From: Isoetes taiwanensis
Lineage: Eukaryota > Streptophyta > Lycopodiopsida > Isoetales > Isoetaceae
Length of the DNA stretch: 64,000 nucleotides
Assembly (NCBI GenBank): GCA_021234155.1
Contig: JAJEKV010000135.1
Span: 1,741,065 to 1,805,064, forward strand
Reading direction: 5' to 3'
The notes beneath the pieces are model-generated. The model saw only the letters and a program-made list of their open reading frames with translations, ran no database searches and was not told where the DNA came from. A program made the position numbers and the translations under genes. Position 1 is the stretch's first letter, and each line of letters opens with the position of its first letter. Shown piece by piece: positions 12,126 through 22,788 of the stretch.

Positions 12126-13619
12126 TTTTTTTTTTTTGAAGGACGAAACCCGTGAGCAACATAAATGCAAAGACGGATTATAACCCGATTGGACAAACCG
12201 ATCCACCCGAAAGCACAACCACCGCCTATGCAAAAAGAATGAATCAAGGTAAGTATGCCGATCAAGACTTTCTTCTCTTGATCAAGAGAAGAACAATTGT
12301 AAGCCATAACAATTTTATCTTGCGCCCATCGAAGAACAACCTCATCCGGCAAATATCTATGCCCTTAAAGATAAACAACCTCCTTCTCTTCAGATTGACC
12401 ATAAAAAGCCAGCCGCGATCGCGAGATGAAAAGCTCGTTTCCGTTGTTTGGGCCAAGCATCAGGATAGATAGCAAGCAAAATTTCTCGGGCTAGATCGAG
12501 ACGCGTGCCAAAGGGTCAACAACCAAGACCATGCCCACAAGCCTCTCACACAAGAAAAACAATGCTCAATACTCTCAACCCTTTGTCGGGCATAAAGGGC
12601 GGAGCTCAAACTGATTATCCATTTTATGGACTAACCGTTGACTCGAGGCATCTATGGATCACTTGCCACCACAAAACTACTACTTTGGGGTGAAGCGGCT
12701 TATCCCATACCCATATCCAAACACTTTTCCATTGTGGTCGAGGGACTGAAGATGCCATCTATTAGATGGAGGCAGTGGATTTCGTAATGCACAAGCAATT
12801 TATACACGTAAGACACAAACCGCCGGGCCGGATATCCCGATGGCAACCCCATATGACTACCTCAATCTTTGGACCGTAATCCTGCGGCAACAATGCGGCA
12901 ATATGATTCCAGACATTTGTCCCCATCGTACAACAAGAACTTTGTTCTAAATGCTTCCCATGACATGAGATGATCGGACTCATACCAAGCTGCAATAGTA
13001 TTGATACATTTTGCTACCCATCGCCGTTGTGTGTCTTTGGATGAACAACCACACTTAGAGGCACATTCTCCGAGTGTCCTCAAGAAAGGAATCCACCAAA
13101 GATGGAGTGGACAATCAAGACATGCCTCGATTAATATGGAAAAAGAGACCGACAAAGGTCCCAAGCCGCTAAAGCAACCCCTTTAGAAAGGGAGAAGCAT
13201 TAGGATCTGGATGCATACGATAAAGCAAAGCCCAAGGAAGGAGGGGCTTAATGGAAGCCTTATGAAATGGGAGACAATGCTGAATCGACTGCACCAACAA
13301 CCTCAGGCCAGGAGAATCATCCTTACCAATGAAAATCCTCCAAATGAACTTTGATATCATCACCTTGCTTTGGAGGTGAAAATCCAACATACCAAGACCA
13401 CCAGCTGCCTTAGGTCTAATGCATTTCGCCCAAGCTACCTTGACCACTGCTCCTAACTCATTTCCACCCCAAATAAAATTTCTGACGATACGCACAATCT
13501 CCTCCATCTTACACTGCGGAGCTAGTAAAGCAGACGCCATGTAGACATGAGTATTACTAAGAACACATTTAGCCACAGTGATTCTACCGGGCATGGACAG
13601 TTTAGCTGTATTCCACCAG
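12126..13619 (-). mobile_element. 5'-truncated L1-type LINE inserted in the Penelope-like copy
   Basis: The poly(A) tail appears as a run of T on the plus strand at 12124-12137. Flanking target duplications TTTATATTCAAGTT are at 12112-12125 and 13620-13633. The minus-strand ORF 13169-13607 encodes the region C-terminal to the RT of plant LINEs: NWWNTAKLSMPGRITVAKCVL, then FIWGGNE, then KVAWAKCIRPKAAGGLGMLD, then KFIWRIF. The 3' part to 12140 is broken (12862-13164 and 12119-12352). The uninterrupted site survives at about 19175-19195 in the other tandem copy, so this is a clean insertion with a known empty site. Confidence 0.9.
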
Positions 13620-13621
13620 TT

Positions 13622-15430
13622 TATATTCAAGTTGTTTCTCCATCGGTGCACCAGGGGTGCAAGCATTTTGAATAGTTTTTCTAACCATGGTCTTAAGCCT
13701 ATGCAGGCAAAAACCATTGGCCACGAACACATCCAGTGTTCTCCCTAGTTCCACCAAAAATTCTTCAGGCCGATTACATAAATATAATAAAATAATCACT
13801 TGTGCAATCACAAGGTTGTAGCACTGGCTAATTTTCCTGTTAGATGCTAATTGTATAAACTGAATATACTTAAACGGAAGCAATCTTCTCTTATCAAACC
13901 TCGTCGTAACATACAAACCTTCTGCTTGATTAATAACTTGAATATGCAAGTTTAAAAAGTTACATCTAGGGAGTGTGGCCTCATATTCCGGGAATAATTG
14001 GTTTGCTATCTCCTTTTTAATATCCAGGAACTCCAGTGGATAGATCCAAAACGGATTATCAACAACTCTTGGTTGTAACGGATCAATAAATAGGTCCATT
14101 ATTGGATTATTTATTGCCCCCAAGTCATCCATATATCTATAATTTCCTATAAACAATGCCAGGAATTCCGTTTTCCCCAGTTTTGCCAGTCTCCCTATAA
14201 ATTTATATTCGTAATACATAAGGTACATGTTACACCATAAAGGAGAACATGAGAACCCCATAGGGATACCTCTAATTTGTTTCCATACTCTATCCCCCAC
14301 TTGTATACAACAATTAGCAAGTAAATAATTATTCATGGCAATGAGATCTTGGGGTATAAGTTCAAAGTAAGAATCCAGTTTTGGAATATTCTTTCTCCAT
14401 GAAACTTTATACTTTGTTTCCCCATAGTGAACACATAACTTTAGAGGATGCTTCAGATGGAATGCCTTATAAAATAGTGTTTCACAAATAGTAGTGATCC
14501 CATCTTCTCCAAAAAGAGGTATAGACTCATAACATCGCGTAATATCAGCAACCCATGTATTACTTATTCTTTGGGGCAAATTAATCACTAGGTCTATAGT
14601 GGAATCAATCCACCAAAATGATCTAGTATGCACCCCCCATAAACCTTTTAATCTTAGAGTCTAATGTCCAACACATCTCTTTGAATATTGGGATTCATTG
14701 CTTGTATAATGTAAGTTATACACCTAGCCATATCCGAAAAAATACAACACGATGCATTAGTCAACCATCTGAATTTCTTTTTATGGACTTTGTATGTTGC
14801 CATTAAATAGGGTAACCCTAGTTTATTATCAACCTTCACCTTAGCAATCTTTTCATTTTATACAAACAAGCATACTTGATTGCTATAGGTGAACGGGTAA
14901 ACCATCCTCATCATAACACATAGCAAAGTCCGTACTTTGGACTCTTTTTCTAATGGTCGCTGAATATAATTTTTGCAAATAAAGACAGAGTATTCTCTCA
15001 TTTTATCTCGCACTCTAAATATACAAATGTTCTTTAAGCCATTCTTTTTTCCATATTATATTCCACCGTAGTTCCTTTTTAGGAACCCTAATTTTTTCTT
15101 TTGTCCCTTTTTGCCTCATTTACCAATTGTTTGATCTTCATTTTAATAAATGCTTTTAGCATCATCAATCTTGGATGTATGGAATTCTCCAAATTGGTAT
15201 TCCGTAAATTGAATGGTTTGTTCCCATGCTTTAAGAATCTCCATAATAACAAGGCCCTGTATTAGGTTCCTTAAGATGGATATGGTTTAAACCATATTTT
15301 ATATCATCCCTTGTAAAATGACAAATGTCTATGGAGAGTGTTGTAACATGTTTACAACCATCTTCCCCAACTTCCGTGAATGGTTCAAACCATGTTATGT
15401 ATTCACAATAGCAACTTAAATTACTCAAGC
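13622..15430 (-). pseudogene. Penelope-like reverse transcriptase
   Basis: RNA-dependent DNA polymerase. The longest frame runs 14633 to about 13650. Motifs in order: YLMATYKVHKKKFRWLTNASC (about 14810-14750; finger region with the KxHK signature), DITRCYESIPL (about 14545; motif A with catalytic Asp), GIPMGFSCSPLWCNMYL (about 14275-14225; motif B), RYMDDLGAINNP (about 14135; motif C, YMDD-type), LPRCNFLNLHI (about 13970), TRFDKRRLLPF (about 13900; DKR motif of Penelope-like RTs) and a helical thumb to KTMVRKTI (about 13680). Upstream pieces at 14654-14839 and 15231-15428 extend the N-terminus with frame breaks. The core frame is still open over 300 residues, so decay is recent. Confidence 0.7.
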
Positions 15431-16200
15431 ATGAGAAATTGCAAAACGTATCTTTGGTTTATACCAAGAGGTTTTGATACTTGGAAGATATTTCCAACCA
15501 TATACTATTGTATCCAATACATTTGGATCCTCAATACCAAGGTTATCCATGCAACAAGTGATAAATAATTTTTCACATTAACTAGTTCCATAATCCTATT
15601 AACATACAATAAGTGTATGTAAGAGGAATCACTAGTTTTATCTTTGCTAATTTTGAATCTGCCCATAGATAGTACTAGAGATTTAGAAACAACATTTATT
15701 TCCCCGCATGAAGTAAAGAAAACATTTCTCTTAAAAAAGAGGAATAAACCTTTTTATTTGAAAAAGTAGACGAACAAAGTCTTGTTTTGACTAATTGCCC
15801 CAAGTATAGTTCAGATTATTGGGCTTCAAAGGTGAATAAGTTTGGGCTTGTTGTTGGCCCACCAAGTAGGGGTACTCTCAACAATTTGCACACTTTTCCC
15901 ATGTGCTACTAGCCCCAGCTCTCCTTCCATCATTAGGCACTCTCCCCCCTTCCAAATTGGTGTCTACCACCTCTTGGCATAGGGGGCTCTATCCACATAG
16001 CCACCTCTATAAGGTTGCTCATACCTCTCCCTTCCTCTATTATTTTCTCGCCACCACCCGATGTGCACCTCTATTCTCATTTCTACCTCTTCCCTATTCC
16101 TTCGTGCGGTGCACGAGGGGCATCTTCCAGATCTCTTGGTCTCTTCATCATAGGAGTGTTAAAATCGAGAATGCGGGAGGTTTAATCAACCTTTCAATAT
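15431..16200. other. Spacer between ORF1-like and RT regions
   Basis: Inside the long Penelope-like copy. The plus-strand frame at 15903-16253 is Pro/Ser/Leu-rich and lies opposite the element's coding direction, so I do not call it a gene. No repeats stand out. Confidence 0.4.
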
Positions 16201-17420
16201 ACCTCAGTCCATTTTCATTGCGGTCCCCAAATAATTTAGCTTCGGATTATTAACATATTCCATGAGTCCTTCCATCATAGATTTTCTAATGAAGTGGAAA
16301 ATCAAGCATTGTTGGATCAAGGCCTCAATACCGGGATTGAGGTCCATATAATGAACTGACTCCATGTAGAGACTATGGAATCTCCCTTGAAAAAATGCTT
16401 CCAAATGATTCATCATATACCATAATATTTGGTCAAACCACAAGATTCCTTTTGCATTACATGCATTCTGTGCATTCTCGATTCTGGGGTGTGGAGCAGT
16501 AAGGCCTTTTCCAATTAGGCCACTTAGTTTCATAGTCATTCCCTTTTTCCACCTGTAGGTAAGTCCTTTTTACCATAGCAATCATAGGCTCCTCTACACA
16601 TTTGAAAGGATCAAAAAGAGCCAAAGAAAACTTTTTGTATAGAAGTCTCCCTATCACAAACCACCGCACTCCATGTGAGCAAATTTTGCATATTTATCCA
16701 TCCAAGTTGCGTAAGATGACTTATCAGCTTCTATTCCCCCAAGATAACAATAAGCCTCAATGGGAATTGGGGCAAGTAGGTTGAATGAATAGAGCTTCCA
16801 CACTTGGTTGTCCTTCTCACCGCCCATTGCTCAACTAGCCGCCTTGGCACAAGTGGGGGTAGGGAACCTCTTAAAGAATAAAAGAGGATTGCTTTGTTTT
16901 TGAAGTTGTTCTTCTGAGATATTCCTTAGAAATAGCATTAGCTTCATCATCCAATTTGATACCTTTCAATTTTGGGTTTGACCCATCGGGCGCAATATTG
17001 GAAGTCCTATCATCAGCCCCCGAGCATAGGGTATACTTCACCATTGGCAAGTTTAAGATCCTTAAACTGTTCAAGCACCTGTTTGCACATTTCCAGCTCT
17101 CTTTTATCATTTTCCACCATATCAAATAATTTGGTTTCTAATGACTTCAAATGTTGAAGTACATTACCACCGTTACGATATGTGTGGAACAACCGAACCA
17201 GGTGAAGTATCCAAATTGCTTAAAATAGAGAAATCATGTTCAAGAAGGGGAGTTTTCCTATTAATGATGTATTGATGCAATCAGGAGCATCAATCATAAT
17301 AACCATAATAGTTTGGATAATCGGACTGGGCACCCAAAGATTTTCATCATAACCAATTTTCTTGAGGTCAGCATTCCATACGAGAATCCCATCTCCTTCA
17401 CCAATTGGATTCTAAAAAAA
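16200..17420 (-). pseudogene. ORF1-like protein of the Penelope-like element, unrecognised
   Basis: Broken minus-strand series: 17420-17130 (GILVWNADLKKIGYDENLWVP, then LLGKLPFLN-like), 16871-17125, 16457-16669 and 16204-16539. One segment around 17140-17020 is a probable coiled coil (SLETKLFDMVENDKRELEM). Another has acidic and lysine-rich stretches (PKLKGIKLDDEANAISKEY). It lies upstream of the RT on the same strand and after the end of the truncated copy. By position it is the element's first ORF. I do not recognise a domain, so an RNA-binding or coiled-coil role is only a guess. Confidence 0.4.
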
Positions 17421-17544
17421 GAATCAATCAAATTAGTTATAGAATAAATGAAGACCTAGATAAATATGCATAAATCATGTATGGATAATGCTCATAATAA
17501 TATTATTTATGAAGCATTCAGTGGTAACCTCTAAGGTCGATAAA

Positions 17545-19671
17545 TATGTATATATATATTATGCTTTAACAAGCAACCTTCCTTAAAGGGATCCATACTA
17601 TGATAAATGCAATAAATCTAGGAATTTATAATTTGCATTGATAAAAACCATATAATAACCAATATTTTGTTGCATGATGAATTTCCGGTCTAGTCATTCA
17701 CATAAAAAAATCTCGAATCCAAGTGGGAAAAGCTAACCCGCCACCGCCACAAGACGTAACACGCAGTTAGTACAGGTGCCCGATGTGGAAGACAGGTGTC
17801 AATGCTTTTTATACAACCCCCCTTGCTATCGGTGTCGAGGAATCAAGAAAGTAATGAGCTAGCCTTGATCATGCATGCAACATAACTACTAATTCCCCAA
17901 TACTAGTATTTAAGACAAAATGAAAATAAAATGTATAATTGTATGTCATTGGTTAATCATATTATGCACATATAGCCCCAAATTTCCAAAATACCAACAA
18001 TCTATTTCCCTCTTTTATTATAAAGCACAAATAATAAGGCCCTTGAACTAATTGAAAATTTCTTAAAGAGGCAAAAAACATGATCAAAATACATCATTCC
18101 AACTTCGGTTATCGTTGAGTTGTGCTTCGGGCTCCTCTTCAAACCCCATATAGTTGGATTCTCCCACATCTTAGACATTACAACGATATTTCTATGCTCT
18201 AGCAAGGCAAATTACTCATTATTTAGTGTATACTAAACATGAAGAACCGCCAATATGCTATGAACAATTAAACCTCAAAAGGGTAAAACAGGGATAGAAT
18301 GTAGAAAGGATTAAATATTGAATGGTCTTAAAATTACCTATTTGACTACTGGATTTGGAATCGAATATGCCTCGTAATAATATGGACAGTCATGAAAAGC
18401 CATCACCACCATCTTCGGCAAGATTGCCATGATCTTACCGCGGTAATCGCTTGTTGAAGGAAACCGCGGATCCAAGTTTAATCGAGACAACCACAAGCTA
18501 CGAGATAGATTGAAAACGAAATTTCTACCTTATAGCAATCTTGATTATAGTCTATCGTAATGTCTTTAACTAAAGCTTTTTTATTCAATCAAATATGGCT
18601 TAATCCTTCCCAAGTGGATTTGCTTTTTACCCTCGTAGCATACAACATCCAATATAAGCATCTAAATCCAATTATTTCAGATAGACAATGAACATATGTT
18701 CGATTCTACCTTATCACAACTCGATAGAAACCTGTGGTATCGTAATCCTTCATCGATCCGTAAAGCCGAGTACAAGTAATGACCTTTTTCACATGAATCG
18801 CTGCTCAAGATTGAGCAAATATGAGCAAATCGGCCATGTACAGTGGCAAATCCGCCATGCCCACAGATTAATCACTTGTTTAAGGATCATGTGGATCCGG
18901 AACTCCAAGGTCGCGGCTGCAATGCCCGCAACCACTTTTATATGTTTTTTCTTTTCTTTGGCTTTTCCAATTCCAATAAACCTTCGATTCCAATTCCATC
19001 CTTTTTTTTTAAGAAAAAGTTTCCATATTAGTAATGGTAATAATCTCTAGATCCTTCTTCTACAAGATATCCTTAAGCATAATCCTTTGGATTTGGGAAA
19101 ACCATACAATTATGGAGAAGAGTTAAGCTCCAAATATTTACCTGTCTACTTGCCATATGTTCTCCATGATTTGATATTTATATTCAAGTTGTTTCTCCAT
19201 CGGTGCACCAGGGGTGCAAGCATTTTGAATAGTTTTTCTAACCATGGTCTTAAGCCTGTGCAGGCAAAAACCATTGGCCACGAACACATCCAATGTTCTC
19301 CCTAGTTCCACCAAAAATTCTTCAGGCCGATTACATAAATATAATAAAATAATCACTTGTGCAATCACAAGGTTGTAGCACTGGCTAATTTTCCTGTTAG
19401 ATGCTAATTGTATAAACTGAATATACTTAAACGGAAGCAATCTTCTCTTATCAAACCTCGTCGTAACATACAAACCTTCTGCTTGATTAATAACTTGAAT
19501 ATGCAAGTTTAAAAAGTTACATCTAGGGAGTGTGGCCTCATATTCCGGGAATAATTGGTTTGCTATCTCCTTTTTAATATCCAGGAACTCCAGTGGATAG
19601 ATCCAAAACGGATTATCAACAACTCTTGGTTGTAACGGATCAATAAATAGGTCCATTATTGGATTATTTAT
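17545..19671 (-). repeat. Truncated tandem Penelope-like copy (pseudo-LTR, repeat copy B)
   Basis: Contains the last ~150 residues of the RT (19656-19190) and the whole 3' region. The RT part matches 13622-14117 with only a few single-base changes. It lacks the LINE insertion and so shows the empty site at 19175-19195. Its 5' end stops inside GGATTATTTATT at 19671, where (TA)n begins. Confidence 0.85.
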
Positions 19672-19674
19672 TTA

Positions 19675-19715
19675 TTTGTATATATATATACAAATATATA
19701 TATATATATATACAA
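19675..19715. repeat. (TA)n microsatellite
   Basis: About 40 bp of TATATA broken by single C or AA. It marks the 5' truncation point of the shorter Penelope-like copy. Similar (TA)n runs lie at the 3' ends of both copies (about 10467 and 17548), so TA-rich DNA may be the preferred integration target. Confidence 0.8.
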
Positions 19716-19789
19716 GAAATTTAATGCGTCCTACGGTGCATGTCCGAGTTTTAGCATGTTCCTGTGCTGCAAGTTCTTGTCGTGCCCTA

Positions 19790-20520
19790 CATTCTAAAAG
19801 AATCTTTTAAGAATACTTTAAATTCATAGATTCTCTAAGATTCTACCAAGGTTCTCTTGGAGATTTCGTGGAGATTCCTCTAAATTTTATAAGATCCCCT
19901 CTAGATTCCATTAGATTTTCGTAGATTCTCCAAGATTCTATGAAGATCCCCCTAGATCCCCTTAGATTCCCTTAGATCCCTTTAGACTTTATGAGATTGC
20001 CCTAGGTTCCCTTACATTATATGAGATTCAAAGAGATTCTATAAAGATTCCCTTAAAACCTCTAAGATTTCATCAACATTTTTTTGGATTCCCTTAGATT
20101 TTATGAAGATTCCCTTAGATCCCCCAGATTTTAAGAGATTCCCTTAGGCTTGTAAATATTTTCCTAGATTCTCTTACATTTTATAAGATTTTCTTAGATT
20201 CTATTAGATTCTTCTGGATTCCTTTACATTCTAGAACTTTTTAGAACATTCTAAGACTTTCTGGAACATTCTAAGACTTCCAATATAGTCTAGAACTTTC
20301 TGGAAGTATTTCCCTAGATTTCCTTACATTCCCATAGATTCCCCTACATTCTAGAACATTCTAAAACTTATTAGAACAATTTGGAACTTTCTGGAAGAAT
20401 TTTAGATCCCCCCAGATTCTCTTATGTTCTAGAACTTTCTAGAAGATTCTAGAACTTTCTAGAGCCTTCCAGAACATTCTAGAACTTTCTTGAACTAGCT
20501 AGAATGTTATAGTCTATTTT
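19790..20520. repeat. Degenerate minisatellite rich in AGATTCC and TTCTAGAA
   Basis: Irregular repetition of AGATTCCCTTAGATT-like units (19800-20220) passes into CATTCTAGAACTTTCTAGAA-like units (20220-20510). TTCTAGAA occurs at least six times and TTCTGGAA three times in the second half. No ORF. The TTCnnGAA pattern is the core of a heat-shock element, which may be chance in such a repeat. Confidence 0.8.
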
Positions 20521-20571
20521 ATCTTAATGGGAACATTACCCTTAAGTATATTTGAAACATATTTGTTCATC

Positions 20572-20655
20572 GAATTAATGCTTGGTTTAGTGGTTAGAAT
20601 GGGGGGCTGGGGGGTTAATGGCTAGGGTTCGAATCCCCTACGCAACATAAAAATT
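20572..20655 (+). mobile_element. SINE-like tRNA-derived head
   Basis: TGGTTTAGTGGTTAGAATG fits a Pol III A box. GGGTTCGAATCCC, about 30 nt on, is a consensus B box. A run of T or a poly(A) tail is not obvious; AAAAATTTTAAAA follows at 20648. It may be a SINE head or a degraded tRNA. The middle (GGGGGGCTGGGGGG) cannot form a normal anticodon arm. Confidence 0.6.
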
Positions 20656-20689
20656 TTAAAAGCCTTTTCCTAAGGAATGAGCATTCAAC

Positions 20690-21100
20690 TTGGGCCGCAG
20701 GATCTTGGACCTGATCAAGGGTCGAGATCTCACCACGTGACAATAATTAAAGCAACATGAGCCATAGGATCTATTACATATAATTCCCAAAGTCATGTGC
20801 CTTTGAAGATATGTGCCTGCCAAACGGAGCCGTAAGATCTCGGATCGATGATCAGGATCGCATCAACCTAGACCGTAGGATCGCTTACATATAATCGGAC
20901 ACAAACTCCCAAGCCATCTGGGCCAAAGCAACGTGAGCCGTAGGATCTCGGACGGCGATCAGATCGGATCAACTTGGACCGTAGGATCGCTACATATAAT
21001 GTCGGACACAAACTCCCAAGCCATCCGGGCCGAGGATCGCCCCAAAGCCACGGAGTAGTAGGATCTCGGATCAACGGCCGGATTCAGGAGGACAAACATA
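20690..21100. repeat. Tandem repeat, unit about 120-130 bp
   Basis: Blocks starting near GACCGTAGGATCGC recur at about 20870 and 20980, with GGACACAAACTCCCAAGCCAT in both. Weaker related blocks (GAGCCATAGGATCT at 20760, GGCCGCAGGATCTT at 20693) lie upstream. Two clear units and one or two decayed ones. It sits directly where the gypsy integrase would be expected. Function unknown. Confidence 0.75.
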
Positions 21101-21114
21101 AGAACATATATATG

Positions 21115-21987
21115 TTATGATATCTTGCCTGACTTGTAGACTATTTCGAAGTCGTGCTCTTCGAGAAACTCCATCCACCTCCTTTGCCTCAAATTCAGGA
21201 GTGGTTGCGTGAAGATGTACTGGAGACTTTGATGATCTATATCTAGTTGAAACTTTCTTCCCAACAAGTAGTGTCTCCAAATTCTCAAAGCCCTCACAAT
21301 GGCCAAAATCTCTTGGTCATGGGTCGGGTAGCGTTGCTCTGCATCATTCATCTTCTTGAAGTCGTATGCGACTACCCTTCCCTCCTGCATGAGGACTGCA
21401 CCCGTTGCTATCTTGCTAGCATCTGTTGCCACAAGCTTATCCTTGCTTGGATCTGGCAAGACTAAGATTGATGCAGTCGTTAAAGCTTCCTTCAACGTCT
21501 CAAATGCTGCATGGGCCTTCCTTTGCCAAGGACTTGCCCAATCTTTCATCTTTCCTGCTTTGGTGAGGTCCGCCAATGGAGCTGCCACCTTTGCAAAGTT
21601 CTTAACGAACTTCCTATAATACCCTGCTAAGCCGAGGAAGCTCCTCACTTCATGGGTGTTCTTTGGTGCCGGCCAATTAATTACTGCTTCAATCTTTGCA
21701 GGGGGGTGGAGATCCCTTCTGCTGAGATTACATGCCCCAAGTATTCCACTCTTTCTTGGCGAAGTGGCACTTGGATAGCTTCGCATAAAGCTGATGCCTC
21801 CTCAACTTTTCAAGTACCTTCCTCAAGTGCCGGGCATGCTCCTCTAAGGATTTGTTGTAGACTAGAATGTCATCAAAGAAAACTATGATGAAAGCATCTA
21901 GGAACTCGCAGAAAACATCATTCATGAGCCTCATGAAGGTTGCTGGAGCATTGAACAATCCAAACAGCATCACTGTGAACTCATAAT
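21115..21987 (-). pseudogene. Ty3/gypsy RT C-terminal part and RNase H
   Basis: Second half of a gypsy polyprotein on the minus strand, continuing the frame that stops at 26115. It opens with MLFGLFNAPATFMRLMNDVF and IIVFFDDILVYNKS (FxDDIL catalytic motif, about 21890-21870), then a broken connection near 21730. Next come [33 protein letters not shown], and an RNase H ([23 protein letters not shown], then [22 protein letters not shown]). The frame ends at 21115 in [10 protein letters not shown]; the usual NxVADALSR and integrase are absent. The element is therefore 3' truncated. Confidence 0.9.
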
Positions 21988-22039
21988 TGCTCCACAGATT
22001 TGCAAATTGCTCAGAGATATTAGGCGGCGGAAGTAGCGC

Positions 22040-22760
22040 TCTTGCTCCACAGAGTTTTTCGTAGGGGAGATGCCCGTGAAAAGAAATCAGACCCCATCGA
22101 ATATGATGGGGGGACCTGGAATCTGATAGCCGTGATCAATGAGCTTAAAAGCGAGATCCACTTTGTTTGCGGTCCGAGGTCAAAGCGATCGTGGAACTTT
22201 GGACCTAATTGCTTACCCAAAACCAAAATCGAGAAAACAAAATGCGAGAAATGTCTTCAAACCTATAGAAACCTTCAGATTTTAAGGCACAAATTTCTGA
22301 GTTGGAGAGTAAGTTAGCATCTTTGGTGGCGTAAACCACAAAGGAGCAAATGAAACTTCACCAAGCTGAAGTTTCATCGAGCAAAACAGAGCAAGAAATA
22401 CGGGACCAAAATCAAGATATCGGGTTTGCAAGAGGTAGAAGGAGAAGATTTGATAATCAGCGGTAGGCGATTCTTCTCGTGAGACAATGCGTCTTCATGA
22501 CCCACTTCATGTGTCATCACGAAGATTGCGAAAGCGGTACATACTCTCACCCAATTCTAGTGAAATTCCGGACAAAAGAAGCTAGAGATAGAGTCCCGTG
22601 CATAATAGAAATGTGCTTAAAGGAGAAGATCGGCTGGATGGGACCTTACTCCAAGCCGCCTAGAACTAATGAAATTTGGAATGGGCGAAAGTAAAAGAGG
22701 CCGGGGACAAAGGATTAGTTGCATATCCGGATCAAGCGGGAAAAGCCATCATCACAAGCA
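22040..22760 (+). pseudogene. LINE ORF1-like nucleic-acid-binding region
   Basis: Broken frames at 22042-22317 and 22479-22694. The second contains HPILVKFRTKEARDRV, the RPxxVxFxxxxxRDxVL pattern of L1-type ORF1 RNA-recognition domains. Upstream (22210-22330) a lysine-rich, probably helical stretch reads KTKIEKTKCEKC. ORF1 proteins coat the LINE RNA. At least two frame changes make it non-functional as read. Confidence 0.5.
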
Positions 22761-22788
22761 GAAAAACACAGACTAGGAAGCAAGGGCC

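Larger units (their letters stand above)
10467..19671 (-). mobile_element. Penelope-like retroelement in partial head-to-tail tandem
   Basis: Two copies of one retroelement lie in the same orientation. Reading minus, a 5'-truncated copy (19671 to 17545) holds only the RT C-terminus and the 3' region. It is followed by a long copy (about 17540 to 10467) with an ORF1-like region, a full-length but broken RT and the same 3' region. Both copies end in the same TTATGCTTTAACAAGCAACC-side sequence next to (TA)n. A truncated copy followed by a longer one is the pseudo-LTR arrangement known for Penelope-like elements. I see no GIY-YIG endonuclease after the RT, which would suit the endonuclease-lacking Athena/Coprina group. 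The group assignment is inference. Confidence 0.65.

Noticed and set aside
10467-19671. Hammerhead ribozyme in the Penelope-like element
   Set aside because: Known in some Penelope-like elements. I looked for the CTGATGA...GAAA core on both strands in the repeats; the only near hits (for example 17005) are in coding-like DNA without a matching stem.
20572-20655. A functional tRNA gene
   Set aside because: A and B boxes are present but acceptor and anticodon arms do not pair, so a SINE head is the better call.
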